Below are positions 16,950 to 26,361 of a stretch of 64,000 nucleotides of DNA, piece after piece (the first letter of the stretch is position 1; each line of letters opens with the position of its first letter). The translations under genes were made by a program, and so were the position numbers. Under the pieces are notes generated by a model that saw nothing but the letters and a program-made list of their open reading frames with translations, had not been told where the DNA came from and made no database searches. The stretch is from positions 558,001 to 622,000 of the forward strand of contig JAIUOD010000001.1 in assembly GCA_020161405.1 (NCBI GenBank). Reading direction: 5' to 3'. The DNA comes from Pseudomonadota bacterium (GTDB lineage: Bacteria > Pseudomonadota > Alphaproteobacteria > Caulobacterales > Aquidulcibacteraceae).

Positions 16950-18076
16950 TTTTCAATAATTTGTGCGATTACTGCATTTGAAATTGTGCGCGCCTTTGGC
17001 AAAAGCTTAAGGCGCGTTTCATTATATTCAACCAATCCCAAATCTGCCAAATATTTTAAATTTTCTTGGTCTAAATTGTAATTTTTATATTCAATTCCAC
17101 TTTCAAGTCTAAGCCCCATTATTAAATATTCTTGGCGAATTTCTTCATCTGTTAAGGTTTCTTCTTCGATTAAAGAATTACCTTTGGAATTTATATTTTT
17201 AATATATTCATCGGGCTTTAAACTATTGAAATAGGCGGCCCTTTGCCCATTTTTCCATAATCGCCCGTGCGCACCGGGGCCAATCCCAAGCCAATCATTT
17301 GATTGCCAATATAATAAATTATGGCGCGACATTGAATTTATATTTTTGGCATGATTGGAAATTTCATAGGCGATAAAATTATGTTTGTTCAAAATCTCTT
17401 GGGTTTTTTCGTAAAATTGTGCACCCAAATCATCATCGGGAATATTTATTGCGCCGCGTTTTAGTTTTCTATCAAAGGCAGTATTGGGTTCGATTGTAAG
17501 TTGATATGGTGAAACATGATCAACACCCAATGACACGGCTTTATTCAATTCAAATTCCCAATCTTCAAGGCTTTGATTTTGGCGCGCATAAATTAAATCA
17601 AGCGAAAGGCGCGGCATAATTTTTCGTGCAATTTCCACCGATTTTATTGATTGCTGCGCATCATGAAACCGCCCCAAATCTTTTAGGCCATTATCAAGAA
17701 AACTTTGCACACCCAAACTTAAGCGTTCAATGCCAGCAATTTTAAAATCTTGGAATTTTTCATATTCATTGGGATTAGCTTCAAGGCAAATTTCGGGATT
17801 TTCTTCAAAACCCCATAAATTATTACAAAGCTCAATGATTTGGGCAATTTTACTTGGTTCAATTAAGGATGGGGTTCCACCACCAAAATAAAGCGAATGA
17901 AGTTTGCGCCCACTGGTTTTTGAATACCAATTACGGATTTCATCAATAATTGCTGCCAAAAGCCCATCATTATCGCGCCCACGCGCCCGATAAATATTGA
18001 AATCACAATAAGGGCAAATGTGCGAGCAATAAGGCCAATGGATGTATATACCTAATTTCTTATTTGCTACGGCCAT
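16946..18076 (-). CDS. hemW: Heme chaperone HemW (radical SAM family)
   Basis: A 376-residue radical-SAM protein. The [4Fe-4S] cysteines are in CSHICPYC (residues 17-24), followed by YFGGGTPSLI near 63, LEANPNE, LSLGVQSF and SRHNLLYWQ near 255, the last being typical of HemW rather than HemN. HemW binds heme and delivers it to respiratory proteins; it lacks coproporphyrinogen dehydrogenase activity. Its start directly abuts the rdgB stop (TAG then ATG), so rdgB and hemW are one operon. Confidence 0.95.
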   Translation of the reverse strand: MAVANKKLGIYIHWPYCSHICPYCDFNIYRARGRDNDGLLAAIIDEIRNWYSKTSGRKLHSLYFGGGTPSLIEPSKIAQIIELCNNLWGFEENPEICLEANPNEYEKFQDFKIAGIERLSLGVQSFLDNGLKDLGRFHDAQQSIKSVEIARKIMPRLSLDLIYARQNQSLEDWEFELNKAVSLGVDHVSPYQLTIEPNTAFDRKLKRGAINIPDDDLGAQFYEKTQEILNKHNFIAYEISNHAKNINSMSRHNLLYWQSNDWLGIGPGAHGRLWKNGQRAAYFNSLKPDEYIKNINSKGNSLIEEETLTDEEIRQEYLIMGLRLESGIEYKNYNLDQENLKYLADLGLVEYNETRLKLLPKARTISNAVIAQIIEN

Positions 18077-18676
18077 CTATTTTTCAAAAACTTCGGCGAT
18101 TAATTGTTTGAACGCATTTGCGCGGTGGCTCATGGCGTGTTTTTTATCGGCATCCATTTCACCAAAAGTAATATCAAAGCCATTGGGAACAAAAATTGGA
18201 TCATAGCCAAAGCCATTTTCACCGCGTGCTGGAAATTCCAAATGCCCTTCTACATAACCCTCAAATGCCTTTTGTGTTCCATCTGGCCAAACAAGTGCCA
18301 AGGCGCAAACAAAACGCGCGCCATAATCTTGGGTGTTTTTTTCTTTTAATTCTTTTTCAACCCGCGCCATTGCCACATTAAAATCTTTATTTTCACCCGC
18401 CCAACGCGCCGAATAAATACCAGGTGCGCCATTAAGGCCAAGGACTTCCAAGCCCGAATCATCGGCAAGGGCAGGTAAATTTGTTGCCTTTGCGCTATGG
18501 CGCGCTTTTAATAATGCGTTTCCAATAAAGGTTGCTTCGGTTTCTTCGGGTTCATCAACCCCCATTTCACCCGCAGATATAGCAATAACGTCAAAGGGCA
18601 ATAAAAGCGCGCTAATTTCTTTCAATTTTCCTTTATTATGTGTGGCAACAACAATTTTTTCGATTTTTTGTGTCAT
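18077..18676 (-). CDS. rdgB: RdgB/HAM1 non-canonical purine NTP pyrophosphatase
   Basis: A 199-residue ITP/XTP pyrophosphatase that removes deaminated purine nucleotides from the pool. Family motifs: VVATHNKGKLKEI at the start, FIGNALLKARHSA near 50, ALADDSGLEV near 68, GIYSARWAG near 85, and C-terminal GFGYDPIFVP with MSHRANAFK. In many alphaproteobacteria it follows rph; here two genes on the opposite strand stand between them. Confidence 0.96.
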   Translation of the reverse strand: MTQKIEKIVVATHNKGKLKEISALLLPFDVIAISAGEMGVDEPEETEATFIGNALLKARHSAKATNLPALADDSGLEVLGLNGAPGIYSARWAGENKDFNVAMARVEKELKEKNTQDYGARFVCALALVWPDGTQKAFEGYVEGHLEFPARGENGFGYDPIFVPNGFDITFGEMDADKKHAMSHRANAFKQLIAEVFEK

Positions 18677-18752
18677 TTATCTACCTGTAAAATTTGCTTT
18701 TTTATAATCTTACTATTACCAATACTAATATAGCAATTAAAATGGTGATTAA

Positions 18753-19274
18753 ATGCAAAACCAAACACTAGCACAATGGATATTTCGGGGGTTAAAATTA
18801 CTAAATCTGTGCGCCAAAGTTGTTTTGACAATTTTCGTTGCATTAGCAGGTTTGGCAATAATAACAACATTCTCTGGTGGTAAGATTGGTGCGTTTAAAA
18901 TGTTTTCCGAATGGCGTGTATTAGCACCCATGCTTTTATCTGGTGTGATACATTCTTCGGCACTTTTATTAATCACTCAACAATTACAACTAATCACCCA
19001 AAGCCATATTGAAAACGACCCCTTTGTCCCTGAAAACGGTGTTCGCTTAAAGAAAATTGCCATTTATCTTGGAATAATGGAATTATCACGCTATTTCGTT
19101 CAAGTTCTTACAGGCCTTATCATTGCTTTTGCAGGCCAGCCAGATGATGGTGATTTAAGTGTAAAAATTGCACCAAATCTAGTTGCATGGGGCGCAGTAT
19201 TTATTATTTTGCTTTTATCGCAAATTTTTAAAGAAGGTGCACGCCTTCGTAAAAATGACCAATTAACAATATAG
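18753..19274 (+). CDS. DUF2975 family membrane protein
   Basis: A 173-residue protein with about four membrane helices (centred near residues 27, 62, 115 and 150) and a short linker. It matches the DUF2975 family, which nearly always occurs as the first gene of a pair with a small YozG-type Cro-like regulator, as here with 11 bases between. The pair is often found in mobile or variable gene positions. The role is unknown; the membrane protein may control the regulator or be its target. Confidence 0.8.
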   Translation: MQNQTLAQWIFRGLKLLNLCAKVVLTIFVALAGLAIITTFSGGKIGAFKMFSEWRVLAPMLLSGVIHSSALLLITQQLQLITQSHIENDPFVPENGVRLKKIAIYLGIMELSRYFVQVLTGLIIAFAGQPDDGDLSVKIAPNLVAWGAVFIILLLSQIFKEGARLRKNDQLTI

Positions 19275-19285
19275 GGTTCTTATTT

Positions 19286-19513
19286 TTGCCAATCAAAGTT
19301 AATCTTGACCGCATTTTAGTATATCGCAAAATCTCTATGACCGAGCTTGCGCAAAAAATCGGCATTACTTTGGCGAATTTATCAATTTTAAAAACAGGCA
19401 AAGCGCGCGCAATTCGCTTTTCAACCCTTTCAAAAATTTGCAAAATCCTTGAATGCCAACCCGCCGACATACTTGAATGGTTCGACGGGGAGGAAGTGGA
19501 TGATAATGATTAG
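19286..19513 (+). CDS. YozG-type helix-turn-helix regulator
   Basis: A 75-residue protein that is almost entirely a Cro/C1-type helix-turn-helix: [20 protein letters not shown] then [20 protein letters not shown], ending in CQPADILEW. Family members begin MPIxVNLD; here that position is a TTG at 19286 with AGGG nine bases upstream, so the TTG is taken as start. It pairs with the DUF2975 gene just upstream. Its stop overlaps the convergent rph stop by four bases. Confidence 0.88.
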   Translation: MPIKVNLDRILVYRKISMTELAQKIGITLANLSILKTGKARAIRFSTLSKICKILECQPADILEWFDGEEVDDND

Positions 19514-20229
19514 CCTATCGCCTTGGCTTGCAATGCAAATAATTCATCACAGCCTTTTTTAGCAAGTGACAATAATTCATTAAATTCGACCTCAGTGAAT
19601 GGTCTTTCTTCGCCAGTTGCCTGAACTTCAACAAGGCCAAGATTTTGGGCGATTATGAAATTTGCATCGGCTTCGGCACTTGAATCTTCATCATAATCAA
19701 GGTCAAGAACAGGCTCACCCTTATAAATACCGCATGAAATTGCCGCAACTTGTGCACGAATTGGGTTTTCAATTATCAAACCTTCTTCACGCAAATATTT
19801 ACACGCCAATGAAAGCGCAACATAAGCGCCAGTAAGTGATGCAGTACGCGTTCCGCCATCGGCCTGTAAGACATCGCAATCGATAAGAATTTGACGCTCA
19901 CCTAATGCAACCAAATCGACCACACTTCTTAGGCCGCGACCGATTAAACGCTGAATTTCTTGGGTGCGCCCTGATTGCTTGCCAGATGCCGCTTCACGCT
20001 TGCCACGTGTGTGGGTTGCACGCGGTAGCATTCCATATTCAGCCGTTACCCAACCCTTTTTTGTGCCTTTCATCCAACCTGGAACTTTTTCTTCAACACT
20101 TGCAGTAACCAAAACATGCGTATTACCAAATTTTGCAAGGCACGAACCTTCGGCATAGGGTGAAAAATTTGGAATAAGTTCTATTTTGCGGGTTTCATCA
20201 TTGGCGCGTTTTGATGGGCGGTTGGACAT
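19510..20229 (-). CDS. rph: Ribonuclease PH
   Basis: A 239-residue phosphorolytic 3'-5' exoribonuclease that trims tRNA 3' ends. Family blocks include [15 protein letters not shown] at the start, [17 protein letters not shown] near residue 60, the phosphate-binding arginines in [16 protein letters not shown] near 86-100, and [22 protein letters not shown] near 118 (broken here into its key DGGTR). Length is standard. Normally next to rdgB; see the DUF2975/regulator pair inserted between. Confidence 0.97.
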   Translation of the reverse strand: MSNRPSKRANDETRKIELIPNFSPYAEGSCLAKFGNTHVLVTASVEEKVPGWMKGTKKGWVTAEYGMLPRATHTRGKREAASGKQSGRTQEIQRLIGRGLRSVVDLVALGERQILIDCDVLQADGGTRTASLTGAYVALSLACKYLREEGLIIENPIRAQVAAISCGIYKGEPVLDLDYDEDSSAEADANFIIAQNLGLVEVQATGEERPFTEVEFNELLSLAKKGCDELFALQAKAIG

Positions 20230-20280
20230 TTTTCTTTACTTTCTATTGCTTTGTATCTTGCTCAAATATATCCATCACGC

Positions 20281-20889
20281 ATGAAATACAATGATGATAT
20301 CCCATTACCATTTGGCGGCGAACAATTATTCACTTTTTTAATGCGCGCGGATGCGCTTAAACAAGTTCAAAGAGCCAATAAAATAAGTGATGGCGCGCGC
20401 CAAGAAAATAGTGCCGAACATTCATGGCAAGCGGCTTTAATGGTAACATTATTTGAACATTGGTCTAATTACCCCATAAGTGTACGCAAAACCACGCAAA
20501 TGCTTCTTGTGCATGATATTGTTGAAATAGAGACAGGCGATAATTGCCATTATACCCAAAACCCACCTGAAAATTTACACGAAATCGAACAAAAAGCCGC
20601 AATTTCAATCTATGGCGAAAACCCCGAAGCGCCCTTTCGCGAAATGAAATCATTATGGGAAGAATTTGAGCGCGGCAGAAGCAATGAAGCCAAATTCGCG
20701 CGCGCCATTGATGCCTTCTTACCACTATTCTTACAGGTTATAAGCGATGGCAAAGCATGGGGCGATTGGCGCGGCGACCACAAAGAATACACGGATAAAA
20801 AATCAATTATTCAAAAAGGTTCCGACAGATTGTGGGAATATAGTTTGGAATTAATTGAATATTGTATTGCCAGAAACTGGCTATACTAA
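20281..20889 (+). CDS. HD-domain hydrolase (HDDC2/YfbR-like nucleotidase)
   Basis: A 202-residue HD-superfamily protein. Metal ligands are visible in NSAEHSWQAAL near residue 51 (His), LLVHDIVEIETGD near 83 (His-Asp) and ARAIDAFLPL near 145 (Asp), the arrangement of HDDC2/YfbR-type 5'-deoxynucleotidases. Substrate is inferred from the family only. ATG at 20281 is used instead of a TTG at 20251. The end overlaps the convergent ATP-grasp gene by nine bases. Confidence 0.85.
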   Translation: MKYNDDIPLPFGGEQLFTFLMRADALKQVQRANKISDGARQENSAEHSWQAALMVTLFEHWSNYPISVRKTTQMLLVHDIVEIETGDNCHYTQNPPENLHEIEQKAAISIYGENPEAPFREMKSLWEEFERGRSNEAKFARAIDAFLPLFLQVISDGKAWGDWRGDHKEYTDKKSIIQKGSDRLWEYSLELIEYCIARNWLY

Positions 20890-21798
20890 TTTTTTTGCAA
20901 CTGCTTTGGCAAAATTTGCGGCGGATTTCTTGCCATTTTGCCCATCAAAAGGGCCATATAAATAAGGCTCGATAAGTTCCATTTCCATTAATTGCCAATC
21001 ATTTTCATGTTCGACCATATCAATGCGCGCATATAAAAGCGCATTATCGGGGTCATATTGTTGCAAAATTTGCTGCGCGGCTACTAATGCCTTTTGTGGT
21101 GGCTCAATTGAAGTTTCAATCGCACCATATCGGGTTTGGGAACGATAATCACCATCTTTTGGGCGTTTCATTAAGGCGTGTGAAAATTCACCGCCCATGA
21201 AAAGCATTGATAATTCGCCTTGTGTTGTCACGCTTTCAATAAAAGGTTGAACTAATGCTTGATCTGGTGGTAAATCGGCAAGCAATGGCAATTCTTGACC
21301 GCGTTTTAAACGTGCCTGACGCCATGCACCCGCACCAATTTTTGGTTTGATAATTATTTCATCGCATTCAAGAGTGTCAAAAGCATCCAGAATTTCATCG
21401 CTAATTTGGGCATTTATCATGATAGTTTTTGGAACTTTTTGCCCAGAATTTGCAAGGCGTAATAAATAAGATTTATCAAAATTATCACGAATGAATTTGT
21501 GTGAATTTAAAAGCGGGACTTTTGCTTTTTCAATTTCATCCAAAATTTTTAAAAACTGGGAAAGATTTTGCGGATAATTCCACGCCATTAACGGAATTAT
21601 CAAATCAAATTTTGACCAATCATTATTATCATCTTGCCAATAAACAGGTTGCAAATTAATTTCATATTCTGCCAAAGCATCATGCAAATCATCATATTGC
21701 GCTTTGATTATGTCACCATATAAATCATTTTCAGGTGCATCAAAATATTCATGCGATACCATTATTGCGATATTTTTCATTGTTACAGCGACTTTCAT
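20881..21798 (-). CDS. ATP-grasp domain protein
   Basis: A 305-residue ATP-grasp-like protein. The N-terminal part (MVSHEY...LIIPLMAWNYP) forms the pre-grasp domain; IIIKPKIGAGAW near residue 150 is the ATP-binding lysine/glycine block, and DNALLYARIDMV near 250 with MEMELIEPYLY supplies metal-binding acids. Such enzymes join a carboxylate to an amine or thiol; the substrates cannot be told. An in-frame ATG at 21780 is an equally good start, and neither has a clear ribosome binding site. Confidence 0.8.
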   Translation of the reverse strand: MKVAVTMKNIAIMVSHEYFDAPENDLYGDIIKAQYDDLHDALAEYEINLQPVYWQDDNNDWSKFDLIIPLMAWNYPQNLSQFLKILDEIEKAKVPLLNSHKFIRDNFDKSYLLRLANSGQKVPKTIMINAQISDEILDAFDTLECDEIIIKPKIGAGAWRQARLKRGQELPLLADLPPDQALVQPFIESVTTQGELSMLFMGGEFSHALMKRPKDGDYRSQTRYGAIETSIEPPQKALVAAQQILQQYDPDNALLYARIDMVEHENDWQLMEMELIEPYLYGPFDGQNGKKSAANFAKAVAKKLV

Positions 21799-21857
21799 TG
21801 ATTGATTTGGTTCAAGCGTTTAAAGGAAACCAGTATATTTTTCAAAGGAAATTAGTC

Positions 21858-22850
21858 ATGGAAATCAAATATGATGTTTGCGGCGTTGGTAATGCAATTG
21901 TTGACGTAATTGCCCCCGCAACCGATGAATTTTTGGCACAACATAATATAACCAAAGGCGCCATGACCCTTATTTTTGATGAGCCTGCGGTTGAAAAACT
22001 TTATGGCGCAATGGCAGATGGTAAAACTGTTTCAGGTGGATCTGGCGCAAATTCAATTGCGGGGATTGCATCATTGGGCGGTAAAACTGCCTATATTGGC
22101 AAAGTTGCCAAGGACGAATTGGGTGCTTTATTCAACAAAGAAATTAATGAAATCGGCGTTGATTTTGATACTGCGCCCCATTCTGGTGGCCCGGCGACTG
22201 CGCGCTGCATGATTAATGTTACAGCTGATGGGCAAAGATCAATGTGTACTTATTTGGGTTGTTCGCCATTAATGGATGAAAAAGACCTTGATGAAACAAA
22301 AATTGGCGCTTCAAAGATTGTTTTCCTTGAAGGCTATTTATTTGACCGTGATGAAGCAAAAGCCGCATTCGTTCATGCCGCTGAAATTGCCAAAAAATAT
22401 AATCGCAAAGTTGCGCTAACGCTTTCTGATTTATTCTGTGTTAGCCGTCATAAAGACAGCTTCTTGCAATTGGTTAAACACCATATTGATATTTTATTTG
22501 CCAATGAATCCGAAATTTTGGCACTTTATGATGAAACAGATTTTGACGCAGCCTTCAAAAAGGCAGCCGCCGATTGCCAATTTGTTGCGGTTACACGCTC
22601 TGAAAAAGGTTCGGTTCTTACCGATGGCAAGGAAACAATTGTGGTCGCCGCTGACCCAATTGAAAAAGTTATCGACACAACTGGCGCAGGCGATTTATAT
22701 GCGGCAGGTGTTTTATTCGGTATCGCAACAGGTCGCGAATTGGAAACATGCGGTAAATTAGGTTCAATGTGCGCCGCCGAAATCATAAGCCATTATGGCC
22801 CAAGACCAGAGGCAAATTTGGCACAAATGGCGAAAGCACGGGAACTTTAA
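21858..22850 (+). CDS. PfkB-family carbohydrate kinase, adenosine-kinase-like
   Basis: A 330-residue ribokinase-family enzyme. The first block VCGVGNAIVDVIAPATDEFL, GGSGANSIAGIASLGG near residue 55 and the ATP-site/catalytic motif DTTGAGDLYAAGVLFG near 275 are clear; the Asp in GAGD is the catalytic base. The N-terminal sequence is that of the alphaproteobacterial group annotated as adenosine kinases, but substrate is not proven. ATG at 21858 has AGGA eight bases upstream; the open frame further up overlaps the ATP-grasp gene and is rejected. Confidence 0.88.
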   Translation: MEIKYDVCGVGNAIVDVIAPATDEFLAQHNITKGAMTLIFDEPAVEKLYGAMADGKTVSGGSGANSIAGIASLGGKTAYIGKVAKDELGALFNKEINEIGVDFDTAPHSGGPATARCMINVTADGQRSMCTYLGCSPLMDEKDLDETKIGASKIVFLEGYLFDRDEAKAAFVHAAEIAKKYNRKVALTLSDLFCVSRHKDSFLQLVKHHIDILFANESEILALYDETDFDAAFKKAAADCQFVAVTRSEKGSVLTDGKETIVVAADPIEKVIDTTGAGDLYAAGVLFGIATGRELETCGKLGSMCAAEIISHYGPRPEANLAQMAKAREL

Positions 22851-22858
22851 AAGCAATT

Positions 22859-22951
22859 GTCATCCCCGAATTTTGCAAAGCAAAATATCGGGGATATATT
22901 TATTATCCCAAAAGATCCCCGATAAATTCTACAGAATTTTCGGTGATGACA
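22859..22951. repeat. Alphaproteobacterial GTCATCCC intergenic repeat, copy 1
   Basis: A 93-base element with terminal inverted repeats GTCATCCCCGA and TCGGTGATGAC. Inside, CATCCCCGA pairs with TCGGGGAT (22861-22895) and a second hairpin spans about 22914-22950. A second copy is at 30417-30506. It follows the kinase gene by 8 bases and may terminate both convergent genes. Confidence 0.8.
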
Positions 22952-22952
22952 T

Positions 22953-23828
22953 TTACTTTGAACCCTTAAACTCTGCCCAACTATAAAGCCCTAAACCTGC
23001 CCATATAAGGCCGAAGGTAATTGCTTGGTGAATGCCGAATTTTTCGCCGTAAAATAGTGAAATTATCAAAACTATTGATGGCGCAATATATTGAAGCATT
23101 CCCAATGTCGTCATTTTCAAACGGCGCGCACCAAAGGCAAAAAGCGTAAGTGGAATTGCAGTGGCAGGACCTGTGAAAAGTAAAAGGATAAAATCCTTAT
23201 GCCCCTGCCCAAATATTGCCACCCCATTTTTGTTAAGCATTAAAAGTGCAACAATCGCAAATGGTGCAATCACTAAAGATTCCCAAAATAATCCCGCCGC
23301 AGGGGCAATGCTTACTTTTTTGCGGATTAATGCATAACATGTGAATAATGCAGCCAATATTAAGCCATAGGCGGGGAAATGGTGAACCGCAATTGATTGA
23401 TAAACCACCGCAAAGCCCGCCAAACCAACCGCCGCAATTTTCACAGGCGCAAGTTTTTCTTTGAATACAAATATTCCTATTGCAACATTCATCAATGGGT
23501 TGATGAAATAACCAAGCGCGGTTTCCATAATAAGCCCATTGGCAACACACCATGTATAAAGCGTCCAATTTACACTTATACAAAAGCCCGACATGGCAAG
23601 GAAAATTAAATTTCTAGGTGCGGTTTTAAGTGATGAAAAGCCATTAATAAAAATAGCAATCCCAATTGCCCATGGAACAGTCCAAATAACGCGCCAACCC
23701 ACAATTGCCCAAGGCGATATGTCATGCATTTGCTTTAAATATAAAGGTAAAAACCCCCATATTAAAAATGCGCAAAGGGTTATTAATAAAGCCCCTTTTG
23801 CTTCGGACTGTGTGTTTTCGCTTGTCAT
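22953..23828 (-). CDS. rarD: RarD-type EamA/DMT transporter
   Basis: A 291-residue inner-membrane protein with about ten helices in two EamA halves. The RarD branch is shown by FLIWGFLPLYLKQ near residue 22, VGWRVIWTVPWA near 45, LNWTLYxW-like VNWTLYTWCVANG near 83, and ETALGYFINPLMNV near 98. Family members are drug/metabolite-type permeases; RarD substrate is unknown. Start at 23828 (AAGG seven bases upstream) is preferred over the longer open frame. Confidence 0.92.
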   Translation of the reverse strand: MTSENTQSEAKGALLITLCAFLIWGFLPLYLKQMHDISPWAIVGWRVIWTVPWAIGIAIFINGFSSLKTAPRNLIFLAMSGFCISVNWTLYTWCVANGLIMETALGYFINPLMNVAIGIFVFKEKLAPVKIAAVGLAGFAVVYQSIAVHHFPAYGLILAALFTCYALIRKKVSIAPAAGLFWESLVIAPFAIVALLMLNKNGVAIFGQGHKDFILLLFTGPATAIPLTLFAFGARRLKMTTLGMLQYIAPSIVLIISLFYGEKFGIHQAITFGLIWAGLGLYSWAEFKGSK

Positions 23829-23847
23829 TATTATGCCTTGGCAGGTT

Positions 23848-24246
23848 TTATGCGCGCTTTGAGCGCATACCCGCAACTTTTTGAATATTATTATCTTCCA
23901 ATAGGCCTTTATAATCCGCACTTTCAATGGGGAAAACTGCTATTTTGGAATTTTGGTCATGATGTATGCCATAGCCAAGAGTTTTTACTAAAGGCGACGC
24001 CCTAAGGCATGCCAATGGTTTGTCAAAAAACTCATTCTTTAAATTTGCATCATTTTCATTTAGTTTGTTACGCAATGCGTGTACCGAAAATAACAAATCA
24101 TCCGAGGTCATTTGATATGGATTATTTACAATAAAATCTAACTGTATTGCGCCAATTGTCCCCGATTTGGCAATTACTGCATGGTCATATTTATAATCAC
24201 CAGAAACCGTGATTAATGTATTTGTATAATTTGTTGAATGTGCCAT
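23848..24246 (-). CDS. DUF6157 family protein
   Basis: A 132-residue protein that matches the DUF6157 family: an N-terminal NYTNTLITVS block, IQLDFIVNNPYQMTSDDLLF near residue 40, and CLRASPLVKTLGYGIHHD near 85. Function unknown. The start at 24246 has no ribosome binding site, but longer starts would run into the divergent gene at 24281. It lies 19 bases upstream of rarD on the same strand and may share its transcript. Confidence 0.8.
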   Translation of the reverse strand: MAHSTNYTNTLITVSGDYKYDHAVIAKSGTIGAIQLDFIVNNPYQMTSDDLLFSVHALRNKLNENDANLKNEFFDKPLACLRASPLVKTLGYGIHHDQNSKIAVFPIESADYKGLLEDNNIQKVAGMRSKRA

Positions 24247-24280
24247 ATCTGATAAATACACAAATTTACAAGGGGGGTAA

Positions 24281-25237
24281 ATGTCTGTTCCTAAGATTCT
24301 TGAAAAATTGCGCTTGCCAATTATTGCATCGCCAATGTTTATTATTTCAAATCCGAAAATGGTTATTGCACAATGCAAGGCAGGAATTGTTGGTTCTTTT
24401 CCCGCATTAAATGCGCGCCCACCCGAATTATTACATGTATGGCTTGACGAAATTACAAATGAGCTTGCCGAATTTGATGCAAAAAACCCTGATAGGCCAT
24501 CGGCACCTTTTGCGGTTAATCAAATTGTTCATAATTCAAATGCCCGCCTGCAACATGATGTTGAGGCATGCGTTAAATTCAAAGTTCCCATTGTGATTAC
24601 ATCACTTGGCGCAGTGCCAATGGTGAATGATGCCATCCATTCATATGGCGGTATTGTTTTCCATGACATTATCAATGTTCGCCATGCAAAATCGGCACTT
24701 TCAAAAGGCGCAGATGGCCTTATCGCGGTTGCGGCGGGTGCGGGTGGTCATGCGGGGCCATTATCACCCTTTGCCTTAATCCAAGAAATCCGTGAATTTT
24801 TTGACGGCCCACTTGCCCTTTCTGGTGCAATTGCAACGGGTGGCGCAGTTTTGGCAGCCGAAGCAATGGGCGCAGATTTTGGCTATATTGGCTCTGCCTT
24901 CATTGCATCGGATGAAGCGAATGCGGTTGATGGCTATAAACAAATGATTGTTGATTCTGGCGCGTCCGACATTGTTTATTCAAATTATTTCACTGGTATT
25001 CATGGCAATTATCTAAAACCATCAATCATTGCCGCCGGTATGGATGCCGATAATTTACCAGAGGCCGATAAATCAAAAATGGATTTTGGTGCGGCAACAT
25101 CGGGCGCAAAAGCATGGAAAGACATCTGGGGTGCAGGCCAAGGCATTGGCGCGGTTAAAAAAATCGAACCAATTGCAAAAATCGTCGATAGATTGGAAAG
25201 CGAATATTTGGCCTCTAAGAAGCGCGTTTGTGATTAA
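24281..25237 (+). CDS. Nitronate monooxygenase family protein
   Basis: A 318-residue FMN-dependent TIM-barrel of the nitronate monooxygenase/2-nitropropane dioxygenase family. Typical blocks are LPIIASPMFIISNP near residue 12, VITSLGAVP near 105, ADGLIAVAAGAGGHAG near 147 with the His used in catalysis, and ALSGAIATGGAVLAAEAMGA near 185. These enzymes oxidise alkyl nitronates or related compounds; true substrates are often unknown. A very strong purine tract GGGGGG lies just before the ATG. Its end overlaps the convergent membrane protein by 23 bases. Confidence 0.88.
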   Translation: MSVPKILEKLRLPIIASPMFIISNPKMVIAQCKAGIVGSFPALNARPPELLHVWLDEITNELAEFDAKNPDRPSAPFAVNQIVHNSNARLQHDVEACVKFKVPIVITSLGAVPMVNDAIHSYGGIVFHDIINVRHAKSALSKGADGLIAVAAGAGGHAGPLSPFALIQEIREFFDGPLALSGAIATGGAVLAAEAMGADFGYIGSAFIASDEANAVDGYKQMIVDSGASDIVYSNYFTGIHGNYLKPSIIAAGMDADNLPEADKSKMDFGAATSGAKAWKDIWGAGQGIGAVKKIEPIAKIVDRLESEYLASKKRVCD

Positions 25238-25973
25238 TTATCATAATAATGCTTTGGGCAATTAAACAAATTATTGTTGCCAATATAAAGCTTAGACCTA
25301 ATTGAATCTTTGCCAGTAATAAAGGCAAAACCGCAAAGAAAACTAAAAATGATATTAGGCCAATAATCCAACCATGAAATAGATTGGCGCATTCTTGTGC
25401 GCCATCATTTCTATGGGTTTCCGACATAAGGATAATTCCAAATATTGGAAAAACTGCGGCAAAACCTGCAATAATACCCGTTGTATGGGTTGCTATTTTT
25501 GACACCAAAAGCGTTAATAAAGCACCAGAAATAAGGCGTATATATAGATTAAGTGGTGCAGGCAATGCCCCGCCTTTTTTTGGTGGTAAAGCAAATTTTG
25601 CAAACGCTAGCGATATTATCGCAACCATGATTGCAAAGCCTAAATTATGCGGTGCATTCATCATTATTGCCACCATAATTGCCCAAGAACATAGTGCAAA
25701 AAATAGACTTATTATCCAATTAAATTTACGTGCCGCCCATGAATAAGCCACACCAAACGCCATAAATCCTGAAAGCCCATATAATGCTGAATAACAAGTG
25801 GCAGCGGCAAAATTATTATCATGTTCAAGACCCAATACATAAATAATTGGCCCAGCAACCGCAGGAAGCCCACTTACAATTCCGCCATAAAACGCGCCAA
25901 ATTTCTTGCTTATCAAACTTATAAGCAATAGAAATAATGGAACAATAATAATTTTAAGTAATAATATTTGCAA
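25215..25973 (-). CDS. Multi-pass membrane protein of unknown function
   Basis: About 252 residues with roughly eight hydrophobic helices and almost no soluble domains; glycine-rich turns such as FYGGIVSGLPAVAGP near residue 30 recur in the second half as IIAGFAAVFPIFG, hinting at an internal duplication typical of small transporters. I do not recognise the family. No ATG precedes the first helix; the TTG at 25973 has AAGG eight bases upstream, and an in-frame TTG at 25997 is the alternative. Confidence 0.65.
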   Translation of the reverse strand: MQILLLKIIIVPLFLLLISLISKKFGAFYGGIVSGLPAVAGPIIYVLGLEHDNNFAAATCYSALYGLSGFMAFGVAYSWAARKFNWIISLFFALCSWAIMVAIMMNAPHNLGFAIMVAIISLAFAKFALPPKKGGALPAPLNLYIRLISGALLTLLVSKIATHTTGIIAGFAAVFPIFGIILMSETHRNDGAQECANLFHGWIIGLISFLVFFAVLPLLLAKIQLGLSFILATIICLIAQSIIMIINHKRAS

Positions 25974-26034
25974 AATCTTGACCTTTGAAACTTGCAAATG
26001 TCATATAATGATAAACAATACAAGGAAGCAAAAA

Positions 26035-26361
26035 ATGGCCACCACTAAGGATTTCGCACAATATATTACAAGCATAATGGGAGTTGAAAGATTTTCTGCA
26101 CGCCCTATGTTTGGTGAATATGGCTTTTATTGCGATGGGAAGGTTGTTGGCTTTATTTGCGACAATCGCCTTTTGATAAAACCAGTACCGCAATCAAAAT
26201 GCCTTGAAACACAGTGTGAAATGGATCACGCCTATCCTGATTCAAAACTTTATTATGTCATTGAAGAAGACAAAATTGATGATTTAAATTTGCGTGAAAT
26301 TTGCCATGCAATAGCCGCGGCAACACCTGAAAAGAAACCTAAGAAACCAAAGCCGAAATAG
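26035..26361 (+). CDS. TfoX N-terminal domain protein
   Basis: A 108-residue protein consisting of a TfoX/Sxy N-terminal domain (SIMGVERFSARPMFGEYGFYCDG near the start, CDNRLLIKP near 50) and a Lys/Pro-rich tail. Full-length TfoX activates competence genes; stand-alone N-terminal domains are widespread and their role is unclear. AAGGA lies eight bases before the ATG. The 3' end overlaps the convergent S41 protease gene by 23 bases, mostly the basic tail. Confidence 0.9.
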   Translation: MATTKDFAQYITSIMGVERFSARPMFGEYGFYCDGKVVGFICDNRLLIKPVPQSKCLETQCEMDHAYPDSKLYYVIEEDKIDDLNLREICHAIAAATPEKKPKKPKPK

